Shown here: positions 22,507 through 31,493 of the stretch, piece by piece | How the letters are laid out: each line of letters opens with the position of its first letter | Position numbering within the stretch: position 1 is the first letter of the stretch | Source of the DNA: Amniculibacterium aquaticum | Lineage (GTDB): Bacteria > Bacteroidota > Bacteroidia > Flavobacteriales > Weeksellaceae | Reading direction: 5' to 3' | Assembly (NCBI RefSeq): GCF_003852705.1 | Contig: NZ_REFA01000005.1 | Location: forward strand, 1 to 64,000 | Length of the DNA: 64,000 bases | The notes under the pieces: model-generated | Databases searched by the model: none | Seen by the model: only the letters and a program-made list of their open reading frames with translations | What the model was told of the DNA's origin: nothing | Position numbers and translations under genes: made by a program

Positions 22507-25341
22507 TCAAGATTGCATTTCTTTTTTTAGAAAAACTCCGGTAACCGATTTTTTATTTTTTATTATTTCTTCCGGTGTACCTTCAGCAACGATCATTCCA
22601 CCGTGTTTTCCCCCCTCTGGTCCTACATCTATGATGTGATCGGCCAATTTGATGACATCCAAATTGTGTTCAATAATAATGAAAGAGTTGCCCAACTTAA
22701 CCAGTTGTTCTATGGCGTCCATCAGAACTTTAACATCTTCAAAATGCAGACCCGTAGTGGGTTCATCTAAAATATACAGCGTGTTTCCGGTTTGTTTTTT
22801 GGAAAGTTCTGTCGCTAATTTTATCCTTTGGGCTTCACCACCACTTAAAGTGGTAGATTGTTGCCCGAGAGTTATGTAGCCCAAACCAACATCGAAAAGT
22901 GTTTTTACTTTGTTATAAATTTTTGGGATGGGAGCAAAAAAATCTACAGCTTCGGTGATGGTCATGTCCAATACATCGGATATCGATTTTCCTTTGTACC
23001 TTACTTCTAAAGTTTCTCTGTTGAAGCGTTTTCCGTTGCAGGTTTCGCAATGTACGAAAACATCCGGAAGGAAATTCATCTCAATCACTTTCAGTCCGCC
23101 ACCCTGACAGGTTTCGCATCGTCCGCCTTTGACATTAAACGAAAATCGTCCGGCTTTATACCCTCGTATTTTACTTTCGGGCAGTTCTGCAAACAGGTTT
23201 CTGATGTCGGTAAACATTCCGGTATAGGTTGCAGGATTGGATCTTGGAGTCCTGCCAATTGGGGTCTGATCGACATCTACGATCTTATCAATGTTGTCTA
23301 ATCCTTCGATGCTTTTGTACGGTAAAGGTTCTTGAACTGCTCTATAAAAATGTTTGTTCAGAATGGGATAAAGTGTTCCGTTGATGAGTGAAGATTTCCC
23401 ACTGCCCGAAATTCCGGTAACCAAAACCAGCTTTCCAAGGGGGATTTCGAGATTTACATTTTTCAAATTATTTCCCGTTGCTCCTTTTAGGACAATGGAT
23501 TTTCCGTTTCCTTTTCTTCTTTCGGCTGGAATTTCTATTTTTCTTTTTCCGGTGATGTAATCTGCGGTGATGGTGTCGGCTTTTAGCAGATCTTTGGGGT
23601 TTCCTTGCCAAAGAATTTCACCACCAAACTTTCCTGCTCTTGGACCAACATCAAGGACTTCATCGGCTTCCAAAATCATATCTTTGTCGTGTTCGACCAC
23701 CAAAACGGAATTTCCTATATCTCGAAGGTTTTTAAGAGAATTTATCAATCTTTCGTTGTCTCTTTGGTGGAGACCAATGGAAGGCTCGTCCAAAATATAA
23801 AGTACATTGACCAGTTGAGAACCAATTTGTGTTGCCAAACGAATTCTTTGGGATTCGCCACCAGAAAGCGTTCTGGAACTGCGGCTCAGGCTAAGATAAT
23901 CCAAGCCTACATCCAACAAAAACTGAAGTCGGGTTTCAATTTCTTTTAGAATTTCCGTGGCGATTATTTTATTTTTCTCGGAAAATTTATCCTTGACCTC
24001 ATGCAACCAAATCTTGAGATCCGAAAGGCTCATGGCGTTGATCTCGGCAATGTTTTTGCCATCAATTTTAAAGCTCAAACTCGACTGAAGCAAACGCGTT
24101 CCTTTGCACTGCGGACAAGTTTCTTCTTGGGTAAAATGCCTTTCTAAAACCGTGGCTTCATAACTTTCTTTATCTTCGATAATCTGATCGATTGTGGGTA
24201 CTAAACCGTCAAAATTAATTTTTATTTTTTTGGTTATCCCAGCGTGCTTCAGCACTTTTTGTTCTTCTTTGTGAAGTCCGAAATACATCATTTCAAGAGC
24301 TTCACTTGGGATTTCCGAAAAAGGCGTGTTAAAATCCAACTCAAAAAGTTCCAAAATATTTTTAAGCTGAGACAGAATCCATTTGTTGCTTTTAATATCT
24401 TCCAAAGGCAATAACGCGCCTTGAGAAATGGATAATTTAGGATTTTCTACAAAAAAATTGGTATTCACTTTTTTAATGGTACCCAAACCTTTGCAGTGGT
24501 TGCAACTTCCTTTTGGTGAGTTGAAAGAAAAAGTATTGGGTTCGGGTAATGCCAAGGAATGTCCGGTATCGGTATCCATTAATTTTTTTGAAAAATAATC
24601 GACCTTATCACTGGATAAAATTTGAATTCCGATAATTCCTTCGCCCATATCCAAAGCCGTACGAAGGGATTTTTCCATTCTACTTTCGGAGGAACTCTCA
24701 CCGATAATCCAGCGGTCGATAACGATGTCGATATCGTGGGTTTTGTAACGATCCAATTTCAGGTCGTATTCAATGTCCATCAATTCGCCATCAATTCTAG
24801 CTTGACCGTAACCTTTTTTAGCCATCTGAACGAAAAGTTCATGGTAATGTCCTTTTCTTGATCGAACGACAGGAGCCAACAGCATGACTTTTTGTCCTTT
24901 GTAATTTACTTTTATGGCCTCCAGGATTTGTTCTTCTGTGTAGGAGGTTAATTTTTTTCCGCTTTGCAGGGAAAAGGCATCGGAGACTCTTGCGAAAAGT
25001 AGTCTTAGAAAATCGTACAATTCGGTAACCGTACCAACGGTAGATCTTGGATTTTTATTGGTTGTTTTCTGTTCGATAGCGATCACTGGGGATAGTCCGT
25101 CGATTTTATCGACATCGGGTCTTTCCATACCGCCAAGAAATTGTCTGGCATAGGCGGAAAAGGTTTCTATATATCGTCTTTGTCCTTCAGCGAAAATGGT
25201 ATCAAAAGCCAAGGAGGACTTGCCACTTCCGGATAGTCCGGTGATGACCACCAATTCGTTTCTTGGGATTTTGACATTGATGTTTTTAAGATTGTGTTCG
25301 CGGGCACCGTAAACTTCGATATATACTTTTTTCTGATCCAT
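22507..25341 (-). CDS. uvrA: Excinuclease ABC subunit A (UvrA)
   Basis: 944 residues, standard length. Two ABC ATPase halves: first Walker [10 protein letters not shown] at 35-43, second [13 protein letters not shown]; signature motifs LSGGESQRI and LSGGEAQRI; zinc modules CNHCKG/CPQCKG in the first half and [14 protein letters not shown] in the second. As UvrA2 with UvrB it scans DNA for bulky damage in nucleotide excision repair. The ATG used gives the typical [20 protein letters not shown] opening. A small acetyltransferase gene follows almost without gap. Confidence 0.98.
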   Translation of the reverse strand: MDQKKVYIEVYGAREHNLKNINVKIPRNELVVITGLSGSGKSSLAFDTIFAEGQRRYIETFSAYARQFLGGMERPDVDKIDGLSPVIAIEQKTTNKNPRSTVGTVTELYDFLRLLFARVSDAFSLQSGKKLTSYTEEQILEAIKVNYKGQKVMLLAPVVRSRKGHYHELFVQMAKKGYGQARIDGELMDIEYDLKLDRYKTHDIDIVIDRWIIGESSSESRMEKSLRTALDMGEGIIGIQILSSDKVDYFSKKLMDTDTGHSLALPEPNTFSFNSPKGSCNHCKGLGTIKKVNTNFFVENPKLSISQGALLPLEDIKSNKWILSQLKNILELFELDFNTPFSEIPSEALEMMYFGLHKEEQKVLKHAGITKKIKINFDGLVPTIDQIIEDKESYEATVLERHFTQEETCPQCKGTRLLQSSLSFKIDGKNIAEINAMSLSDLKIWLHEVKDKFSEKNKIIATEILKEIETRLQFLLDVGLDYLSLSRSSRTLSGGESQRIRLATQIGSQLVNVLYILDEPSIGLHQRDNERLINSLKNLRDIGNSVLVVEHDKDMILEADEVLDVGPRAGKFGGEILWQGNPKDLLKADTITADYITGKRKIEIPAERRKGNGKSIVLKGATGNNLKNVNLEIPLGKLVLVTGISGSGKSSLINGTLYPILNKHFYRAVQEPLPYKSIEGLDNIDKIVDVDQTPIGRTPRSNPATYTGMFTDIRNLFAELPESKIRGYKAGRFSFNVKGGRCETCQGGGLKVIEMNFLPDVFVHCETCNGKRFNRETLEVRYKGKSISDVLDMTITEAVDFFAPIPKIYNKVKTLFDVGLGYITLGQQSTTLSGGEAQRIKLATELSKKQTGNTLYILDEPTTGLHFEDVKVLMDAIEQLVKLGNSFIIIEHNLDVIKLADHIIDVGPEGGKHGGMIVAEGTPEEIIKNKKSVTGVFLKKEMQS

Positions 25342-25490
25342 GAAAGAAAGTTAAGCTTGGATTTTTAATTAAAAAATCTCACAAATTTAAGCATTTCAAA
25401 AGGAAAAAAATATTTTGAAAGTAAAAGAATGCAGAGAATTGTTGGAAAGGATCTGTAAATGATCTGTTGGGTTAGTAAACGGTGTGGTGG
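25342..25490. other. Upstream region of uvrA
   Basis: AT-rich DNA containing the uvrA promoter zone on the minus strand, then the edge of the structured element at 25491. No gene seen; a small minus-strand frame crossing it overlaps the repeat and is not protein-like. Confidence 0.4.
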
Positions 25491-25572
25491 GTGCAGCCCG
25501 ACTTGAGTGGAGCTCTTTTTGTGGAGCCTTGGCGGAGCAAAAAAGCGGGAACGGAAGGCGGTAAAGCTGCCC
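25491..25572 (+). ncRNA. Structured intergenic element, Flavo-1-like RNA (copy 2)
   Basis: Plus-strand order: GCAGCCCGA, GTGGAGCT, then CTTTTTG paired with CAAAAAAG around a GGAGCC..GGCGGAG loop, then GCGGGAACGGAAGGCGG. The same plan is found at 9305-9384 on the other strand; stems are kept while loop bases differ, which argues for a folded RNA or a mobile repeat rather than a gene. It sits between the atp terminator and uvrA, opposite to both. Confidence 0.5.
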
Positions 25573-25605
25573 AAATAAAAAAGCATCGAAAAAAAATCGA
25601 TGCTT
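25573..25605 (-). terminator. Terminator of the atp operon
   Basis: AAGCATCGA (25581-25589) pairs with TCGATGCTT (25597-25605) around an A-only loop; on the minus strand a T-rich run follows. It is 23 bases after the atpG stop. Confidence 0.85.
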
Positions 25606-25627
25606 GGTATGTTTACAAGTTGTTGTA

Positions 25628-26488
25628 TTAACTTTTTAGGGCTTCGGCTCCGGATACAATTTCCAAGATTTCGTTGGTAATTGCTGCCTGACGCGCTTTG
25701 TTGTAGTAGATCACCAAATCGTTCTTCAAAGCTTGTGCGTTATCGGTTGCCTTGTGCATGGCGGTCATCCTGGCTCCGTGTTCTGAAGCGATGGAGTCCA
25801 AGATTGCTTTGTACACCTGAGTTTTGATGGATTTTGGGATCAAAACATTAAGGATTTCTTCGGCATTCGGTTCGAAAACATATTCGGTAACTACAGGGTC
25901 GTTGCTTTGTTCCGGCATGGCAATAGGCAACAATTGTTCGGTCTGAACTTCTTGAGTTGCAGCGTTCACAAATTTGTTGTACACCAAATATACTTTATCA
26001 AAATTACCTTCGCGGAAATTTCTCATGACATTAGAAACGAATTTAGAAACCGCTTCGAAGGTTAAGAAATCGTAGATTGCACTTTGGTTTTCGAAAACCG
26101 TTCTGGATTTTCTAACGGCATCGAAGGCTTTTTTACCTACGGTAAGGATTTCTATTTCTGCATTAGGATTTTCTGCAATTTTCTGATTGAGTTCTTTGAT
26201 TACAGAAGAGTTGAAAGCACCAGCCAAACCTCTATTGGAAGTAATCGTTATGAAAAGGATTTTTTTAGTATCTCTTTGTACAGAGTAAGGAGATGCTATT
26301 TCCTGATCCGGATTTACATTCAGGTTTTCGATAATTTCTTGTAATTTTTCAGAATAAGGACGAAGCATTACAATGGCATCTTGTGCTTTTTTCAATTTAG
26401 CAGCAGAAACCATTTTCATAGCGCTGGTGATTTGCATCGTAGAGCTAATTGAAGCAATTCTTCCTCGTATTTCCTTTAAATTTGCCAT
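25628..26488 (-). CDS. atpG: F1 ATP synthase gamma subunit
   Basis: 286 residues, the usual size. The N-terminal coiled-coil arm (MANLKEIRGRIASISSTMQITSAMKMVSAAKLKKAQD) and C-terminal arm (EHGARMTAMHKATDNAQALKNDLVIYYNKARQAAITNEILEIVSGA) that form the rotating shaft are both complete. It is the last gene of the operon; atpD and atpC are not in this cluster, which is normal for Bacteroidota. A 12-bp hairpin (26521-26549) lies just upstream, between atpA and atpG. Confidence 0.97.
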   Translation of the reverse strand: MANLKEIRGRIASISSTMQITSAMKMVSAAKLKKAQDAIVMLRPYSEKLQEIIENLNVNPDQEIASPYSVQRDTKKILFITITSNRGLAGAFNSSVIKELNQKIAENPNAEIEILTVGKKAFDAVRKSRTVFENQSAIYDFLTFEAVSKFVSNVMRNFREGNFDKVYLVYNKFVNAATQEVQTEQLLPIAMPEQSNDPVVTEYVFEPNAEEILNVLIPKSIKTQVYKAILDSIASEHGARMTAMHKATDNAQALKNDLVIYYNKARQAAITNEILEIVSGAEALKS

Positions 26489-26520
26489 AGGGTTGGTGTC
26501 TGTTATCTTTTTTGTTTCGG

Positions 26521-26549
26521 AATTTAGGTTGAGGGTATCAACCTAAATT
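26521..26549 (-). promoter_or_regulatory. Perfect hairpin between atpA and atpG without a T run
   Basis: AATTTAGGTTGA (26521-26532) and TCAACCTAAATT (26538-26549) pair over 12 bp with a 5-base loop. On the minus strand no poly-T follows (CCGAAAC), so it is not an ordinary terminator. It could stabilise the 3' end of the upstream mRNA or be a processing site. Confidence 0.55.
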
Positions 26550-26564
26550 CTTCCACTTAATTTA

Positions 26565-28142
26565 TTAGTTATATTTACTTGCGATATCGGATGCAGCAGC
26601 TTTCAAAACATCGGTAATTGCGTTGTCAATTTTCCCAGCTTTGATTGCAGTCATGGTATCAGGATGTTTCGTTTTCAAGAACTCAACATAGTCCACCATA
26701 AATTCTTTAACTTTAGCTACAGGTACATTTCTCAAAAGGTTTTCTGTTCCTGCGTAAACCATTGCTACTTGACTTTCTACTGGAAGTGGAGAGTTAACAG
26801 GTTGCTTAAGGATTTCCACATTTTTTTCACCTTTAGAAATTACAGAAAGAGTTGCAGCATCTAGGTCAGAACCGAATTTAGCAAAGGCTTCCAATTCTTT
26901 GTATTGAGCTTGGTCCAACTTCAAAGTTCCGGATACTTTTTTCATGGATTTGATCTGAGCGTTACCACCTACTCTGGATACAGAAATACCCACATTGATT
27001 GCTGGTCTAACCCCTGAGTTGAACAAGTCAGACTCCAAGAAGATCTGTCCGTCTGTAATGGAAATTACATTGGTTGGGATGTATGCTGATACATCTCCCG
27101 CCTGAGTTTCGATAATTGGAAGTGCAGTTAAAGATCCGCCACCTTTTACGATAGGTTTTAGAGATTCTGGCAAATCGTTCATTTGCTTTGCGATGTTGTC
27201 ATCCGCAATTACTTTTGCAGCTCTTTCCAACAATCTAGAGTGAAGGTAGAATACATCTCCAGGATATGCCTCACGACCCGGTGGTCTTCTCAAAAGTAGG
27301 GAAAGCTCACGGTAAGCTACGGCTTGCTTGGACAAGTCATCATAAACGATAAGAGCCGGTCTTCCGGTATCACGGAAGTATTCTCCAATTGCAGCACCTG
27401 CCATTGCAGAATATACCTGCATAGGAACTGGATCTGAAGCATTAGCAGCAACAACTACGGTATAAGACATTGCACCTTTGTCGGTTAGGGTCTTAACGAT
27501 TTGTGCTACAGTAGATGCTTTTTGTCCAATTGCTACATATATACAATATACTGGTTGTCCAGCATCATAAAATTCTTTTTGGTTAAGGATGGTATCGATA
27601 GCAACAGTTGTTTTACCGGTTTGTCTATCCCCGATGATCAACTCTCTTTGTCCTCTACCTACCGGGATCATGGAATCCACGGCTACGATACCTGTTTGAA
27701 GAGGTTCGTTTACCGGTTGTCTGAAGATAACACCTGGAGCTTTTCTTTCCAAAGGCATTTCGTACAATTCTCCAGAGATAGGGCCTTTTCCGTCGATAGG
27801 GTTACCCAAAGTATCTACAACTCTACCCAACATACCTTCACCAACTTTGATGGATGAAATTCTGTTGGTTCTTTTTACAGTATCTCCTTCTTTTACCAAT
27901 TTAGATTCACCCAAAAGGGCAACACCAACATTGTCTTCTTCCAAGTTAAGAACGATACCTTCTACCCCTGAATTGAATTTTACCAATTCACCGTACTGTA
28001 CTTTATCAAGACCGTAAACACGAGCGATTCCGTCCCCGATTGTCAGTACCGTACCAACTTCTTCTACATTAGATTGTGTGTCGAAATTGGCTAACTGTTG
28101 TTTTAAAATTGCTGAAACTTCAGCCGGATTTATTTCTGCCAT
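26565..28142 (-). CDS. atpA: F1 ATP synthase alpha subunit
   Basis: 525 residues. P-loop GDRQTGKT at 171-178 (the non-catalytic nucleotide site), the alpha/beta signature in [14 protein letters not shown], and [12 protein letters not shown] with the arginine-finger region SVSRVGG. Three copies alternate with three beta subunits around gamma. Start gives [17 protein letters not shown], the conserved delta-binding N-terminus. Located 17 bases after atpH in the same transcript. Confidence 0.98.
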   Translation of the reverse strand: MAEINPAEVSAILKQQLANFDTQSNVEEVGTVLTIGDGIARVYGLDKVQYGELVKFNSGVEGIVLNLEEDNVGVALLGESKLVKEGDTVKRTNRISSIKVGEGMLGRVVDTLGNPIDGKGPISGELYEMPLERKAPGVIFRQPVNEPLQTGIVAVDSMIPVGRGQRELIIGDRQTGKTTVAIDTILNQKEFYDAGQPVYCIYVAIGQKASTVAQIVKTLTDKGAMSYTVVVAANASDPVPMQVYSAMAGAAIGEYFRDTGRPALIVYDDLSKQAVAYRELSLLLRRPPGREAYPGDVFYLHSRLLERAAKVIADDNIAKQMNDLPESLKPIVKGGGSLTALPIIETQAGDVSAYIPTNVISITDGQIFLESDLFNSGVRPAINVGISVSRVGGNAQIKSMKKVSGTLKLDQAQYKELEAFAKFGSDLDAATLSVISKGEKNVEILKQPVNSPLPVESQVAMVYAGTENLLRNVPVAKVKEFMVDYVEFLKTKHPDTMTAIKAGKIDNAITDVLKAAASDIASKYN

Positions 28143-28159
28143 TGTATGGTTGTTTTATC

Positions 28160-28699
28160 TTAATTTAATTGAAATTCTTTTTTCAAATTAGAAAGTTTGG
28201 TTCTAACCGAAGCGTCAACTTGTTGATCACCAATTCTTAGTACGAAACCGCCTAAAATTTCGGGTTTGATGATGGTTTCTAATTCGTATTTTTTAGAAGC
28301 ATCAAACAAAGAAGTTGATTTTAGGATTTTGTCCAAATTGTCCGGTGACAATGTCGTTGCGGAAGTCAAAGTAATTCTTTGTACTCCGTTGATGTCTTCA
28401 ACTTTATTGATGAATTCTTGAGCGATATTCTTAAGTTGAGTTTCACGACCTTGTTTGATAACCAAAGAAATGAATTTCTTGGATGGATCTGAAAAAGATG
28501 CAAAGATTTGTGCAGCGGCGGCCTCTTTCTTTTTAGCATCGATGAAAGGAGTTGCAAAAAAAGCATTGAGGTCTTTAGAAGCATCCAATACTTTAACGAC
28601 TTCCTTCATTTCATTAAAAACGGTAGATACATTTCCGGTATCTGTGGAGAAATCCAACAGACCCTGTGCGTATCTTTTTGCTACTTTCGATATCAACAT
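28160..28699 (-). CDS. atpH: F1 ATP synthase delta subunit
   Basis: 179 residues with the typical all-helical N-terminal domain (VAKRYAQGLLDFSTDTGNV) and the C-terminal signature ILGGFVLRIGDQQVDASVRTKLSNLKKEF. Connects F1 to the b-subunit stalk. Its start overlaps closely with the atpF stop (one base between 28699 and 28701). Confidence 0.96.
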   Translation of the reverse strand: MLISKVAKRYAQGLLDFSTDTGNVSTVFNEMKEVVKVLDASKDLNAFFATPFIDAKKKEAAAAQIFASFSDPSKKFISLVIKQGRETQLKNIAQEFINKVEDINGVQRITLTSATTLSPDNLDKILKSTSLFDASKKYELETIIKPEILGGFVLRIGDQQVDASVRTKLSNLKKEFQLN

Positions 28700-28700
28700 C

Positions 28701-29201
28701 TTAGTTCAAGTTTGATTTGTTAAGAATGTTTTCTACCAAAGCGTTTTGAGCGTCAGCATTATCTAATTTTTGCTTTAGAATTTGTTCAGCAATAGAGATC
28801 GACAAAGTACCGATTTGCATTTTGATGTCTGCCATTGCAGCATTTTTCTCTGCTTGAATGGTTTGTCTAGCTTGGTCGATTAGTTTATCTCCTTCAGATT
28901 TTGCAGCATCTTTAGCTTCGCTAACGATTTTATCTTTGATTTCTCTAGCTTCTTTCAAAATAGCATCGCGTTGGTTTTTAGCCTCACGAATGATATTTTC
29001 GTTTTCAGTTTTCAAGTTCTGAACTTCTTGTTTAGCTAATTTAGCCTGATTAAGAGCATCTACGATAGAAACTTCTCTTTCGTTGAGTGCTTCTGTAATT
29101 GGTCCCCAAGCAAATTTCTTTAATATCATTAACAATACCAAGAAAATAATAGTTTGAATAATAAACAAACCTGATGAAAATTGTGCTAATAACTCGCCCA
29201 T
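28701..29201 (-). CDS. atpF: F0 ATP synthase b subunit
   Basis: 166 residues. One N-terminal membrane span (GLFIIQTIIFLVLLMILKKFAW) followed by a long charged helix (ALNEREVSIVDALNQAKLAKQEVQNLKTENE...) that forms the peripheral stalk. Only one b-type gene is present, so the stalk is probably a homodimer. A strong hairpin lies just upstream, between atpE and this gene. Confidence 0.96.
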   Translation of the reverse strand: MGELLAQFSSGLFIIQTIIFLVLLMILKKFAWGPITEALNEREVSIVDALNQAKLAKQEVQNLKTENENIIREAKNQRDAILKEAREIKDKIVSEAKDAAKSEGDKLIDQARQTIQAEKNAAMADIKMQIGTLSISIAEQILKQKLDNADAQNALVENILNKSNLN

Positions 29202-29245
29202 AATAAATTATGTTATACTTTTATAATTCTTTTAATAAATTTTTT

Positions 29246-29290
29246 AAAATAAAACCGCCAATCACAACCAACCGTTGCAGATTGGCGGTT
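29246..29290 (-). terminator. Terminator-like hairpin between atpE and atpF
   Basis: AACCGCCAATC (29253-29263) pairs perfectly with GATTGGCGGTT (29280-29290); the loop itself can form a small CAAC/GTTG stem. On the minus strand the hairpin, 18 bases after the atpE stop, is followed by TTTTATTTT. It looks like a weak intrinsic terminator inside the operon, which would give more atpE than atpF message. Confidence 0.65.
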
Positions 29291-29307
29291 AACCTTTTGT
29301 AGATCGA

Positions 29308-29502
29308 TTAGTTAACAGCGAACAATGCTGCGAATGCAAGACCTTCAACAAGTGCAGCTGCAATAAGCATCGCTGTTTGTAGTTTTCCAGTTTGCTCTGG
29401 TTGACGAGCCATACCTTCAAGAGCTGCAGCACCGATCTTACCGATACCTAAGCTAGCTCCGATTACTACTAAACCTGCACCTACTAGTTTTGGAATTTCC
29501 AT
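29308..29502 (-). CDS. atpE: F0 ATP synthase c subunit
   Basis: 64-residue hairpin of two membrane helices with the polar loop ARQPEQ and ion-binding E53 in ALVEGLAF. The bases around the glutamate (no serine/threonine directly after, no glutamine at the Na+ position) argue for proton rather than sodium coupling. Many copies form the rotor ring, so high expression is expected, agreeing with the partial terminator that follows. Confidence 0.97.
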   Translation of the reverse strand: MEIPKLVGAGLVVIGASLGIGKIGAAALEGMARQPEQTGKLQTAMLIAAALVEGLAFAALFAVN

Positions 29503-29540
29503 AATATATAATTTAAAAAATTAGTTTTCTATTTTATTAA

Positions 29541-30653
29541 TTAGTGCAAAGCACCCTCTTCTCCTTCGTGTCCATGCTCTTCATTTGCCATTCCGAAATA
29601 CACAGCAGAAAGCATTGTAAAGATGTACGCTTGTAAGAATGCTACCAAAATCTCTAACATATAAAGTACCATGGTCAGAATTGGAAAAGCAATTCCTGCA
29701 ATTACATTTTTAAAATAATACACCATTGCGATTAGTGACATTACCACGACATGGCCTGCAGACATGTTAGCAAAGAGACGGATAAGCAATGCAAACGGCT
29801 TGATAATCATACCGATAATTTCGATAGGCATCATAATAATTTTCATAGGCCAAGGCAATCCCGGCATCCAGAAAATGTGTCCCCAATAATTTTTATTCGC
29901 TGTAAATTGTGTAATTAGGAAGGTGAACATTGCCAAAGCAGTTGTAATCGCAATATTACCTGTTACATTAATCCCGAAAGGGGTAAGACCAAAGATATTC
30001 AAGAATAAGATAAAGAAGAAAATCGTCAATAAATATCCTAAATATTTTCCGTGTTTGGCACCGATATTTGGTTTAGCAATCTCATCTCTTACGAACAATA
30101 CAAGAGGTTCAAACAATTTCGCAGCTCCTGTAGGCACCATAGATTTCTTATATCCTTTTGCCATAGATCCGAAGATCCAAATCATCAAGAATGCAGTTAC
30201 CAAAATCATCAAAACCGACTTTGTAATAGAAAGATCAATTACCTTTTCATTTTTAGCATGGTGATGCTCGTCCATTTCAATTGTACCGGCAGCATCAGTT
30301 TTATAAATTTTTTCGTGGAATAATTTATAATGAGCACCTTTGCTTTCTACCACATTTTCTCCATGATGAAAAGCAGAACTCATCATCATGTGCAATCCGT
30401 TTGACTGATCATAGAAAATCACAGGCAAAGGAAAACCGATATGATCACCCGATTTGGTCACCATAATATCAAAACTGTGCGCATCCATCAAGTGATGCTT
30501 TACAAATTCTTGGTTTTCTTGTTTTGTTTTTTCAGCTTCAGAAACCGCTTCTACCGCAGTTGTAGCTTCATGACCGGCCGCAGCCACTTCCGTTGCAGAT
30601 GCAAATGAAATTGTTGATAAAAATCCGACTAAAAGGATAACTCTTTTAAGCAT
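29541..30653 (-). CDS. atpB: F0 ATP synthase a subunit with long exported N-terminal extension
   Basis: 370 residues, about 120 longer than the E. coli subunit. An N-terminal signal sequence (MLKRVILLVGFLSTISFASA) and a histidine-rich region (HHLMDAHSF, AFHHGENV, EMDEHHHAKNEKV) precede the membrane part, so about 120 residues should lie in the periplasm. The proton channel arginine is in LLIRLFANMSAGH. The long form is characteristic of Bacteroidota. Histidines may bind metal; this is speculation. Confidence 0.95.
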   Translation of the reverse strand: MLKRVILLVGFLSTISFASATEVAAAGHEATTAVEAVSEAEKTKQENQEFVKHHLMDAHSFDIMVTKSGDHIGFPLPVIFYDQSNGLHMMMSSAFHHGENVVESKGAHYKLFHEKIYKTDAAGTIEMDEHHHAKNEKVIDLSITKSVLMILVTAFLMIWIFGSMAKGYKKSMVPTGAAKLFEPLVLFVRDEIAKPNIGAKHGKYLGYLLTIFFFILFLNIFGLTPFGINVTGNIAITTALAMFTFLITQFTANKNYWGHIFWMPGLPWPMKIIMMPIEIIGMIIKPFALLIRLFANMSAGHVVVMSLIAMVYYFKNVIAGIAFPILTMVLYMLEILVAFLQAYIFTMLSAVYFGMANEEHGHEGEEGALH

Positions 30654-30713
30654 TGATACTTGTCTTTTTAAAGTTTTGCAAAAGTACTATAAATATTCAA
30701 ATTATAAAAATAA

Positions 30714-31085
30714 CTAATCGTGATTTTTTTCACTTTTTTGAATCAAACCAACAGAATAAAGCGTTACCAAAGCCAAAGAAGCCAAATAGGGTAAAATAAA
30801 ATGATACTTATAATGAGGGACTTGGCTCAAGTTAAGCTTATTCATAACAACAAACATCATCGCCAACTTCAACATAACCAACCCCATAAACACAAAGCCT
30901 AAATACTCCGGGTAAAGATTTTTGAATATGGACATCACGGTAATCACCATGATAAACATCATGCTTAGAAACAAATAATACTTGATAAAAACCGTTTCGC
31001 AACATCCTGCCGTATTTTGAAACAAAAAGAAATGCACTATGAACATCACAAAATACAGTCCGATGTATAAAAAATTATTTTTCAT
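30714..31085 (-). CDS. Four-span membrane protein of the atp operon
   Basis: 123 residues with four hydrophobic helices (NNFLYIGLYFVMFIVHFFLF, YYLFLSMMFIMVITVMSI, YLGFVFMGLVMLKLAMMFVV, FILPYLASLALVTLYSVGLI) and a lysine-rich end. Position between atpZ and atpB and size match the AtpI role (assembly or Mg2+ handling), though no AtpI signature is clear. Its start overlaps the end of atpZ by 11 bases, so the two are translationally coupled. Confidence 0.8.
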   Translation of the reverse strand: MKNNFLYIGLYFVMFIVHFFLFQNTAGCCETVFIKYYLFLSMMFIMVITVMSIFKNLYPEYLGFVFMGLVMLKLAMMFVVMNKLNLSQVPHYKYHFILPYLASLALVTLYSVGLIQKSEKNHD

Positions 31086-31341
31086 TTTTCTCTATTTGAT
31101 TTAATTGTCTTAATAAATTATAAAATGCCAAACACATCCCCAACAAGCCTATCCCAACGGTCAATAAATTACTTTGAATTTCAAAATAATTGTTTAGTTT
31201 TTTCCCGCCCCAAAAAGACAAAGCCATGGTTGCCAACATCTGAAAAACAATGGAGGAATACCTGCCGTATTGCGACATACTGCTTGTATTTTTCTGATCG
31301 GTTTCGACCGGCTTTTTAGAATTAAAATCCTGGTTTTGCAT
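31075..31341 (-). CDS. atpZ: AtpZ/AtpI-family membrane protein, first gene of the atp operon
   Basis: 88 residues from the ATG complementary to 31339-31341. Basic, polar N-terminus, then two membrane helices (YSSIVFQMLATMALSFWGGKKLN and LLTVGIGLLGMCLAFYNLLRQL), the form of AtpZ proteins that accompany F-type ATP synthases. A longer reading from 31386 is unlikely because the best promoter -7 box (31351-31358) lies inside that extension. Confidence 0.8.
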   Translation of the reverse strand: MQNQDFNSKKPVETDQKNTSSMSQYGRYSSIVFQMLATMALSFWGGKKLNNYFEIQSNLLTVGIGLLGMCLAFYNLLRQLNQIEKNEK

Positions 31342-31350
31342 AATTTTTTG

Positions 31351-31379
31351 CAAAAATAAAGTATTAAAATCATTTTCAA
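31351..31379 (-). promoter_or_regulatory. Promoter of the atp operon
   Basis: On the minus strand TTG (31377-31379) then 18 bases then TATTTTTG (31351-31358), a good match to TTTG-N-TAnnTTTG. Transcription would begin only a few bases before the atpZ ATG, giving a very short leader. Confidence 0.6.
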
Positions 31380-31466
31380 TGGACAAATATCATATATCTT
31401 AAATTGAATTCCTAAGCAAATACTCAATTCTCCCCTTTTATATAAAATATTTTTAGAAAAAATACT

Positions 31467-31474
31467 TACTTTTG
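31467..31474 (+). promoter_or_regulatory. -7 element of ffh
   Basis: TACTTTTG fits TAnnTTTG and lies 19 bases before the ffh ATG. No clear -33 TTTG. Confidence 0.5.
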
Positions 31475-31493
31475 CAAATCATAAAAAAATAAT

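Noticed and set aside
25628-31341. Incomplete atp operon (no beta and epsilon genes)
   Set aside because: In Bacteroidota atpD and atpC are usually located elsewhere, so absence here is not a deletion.
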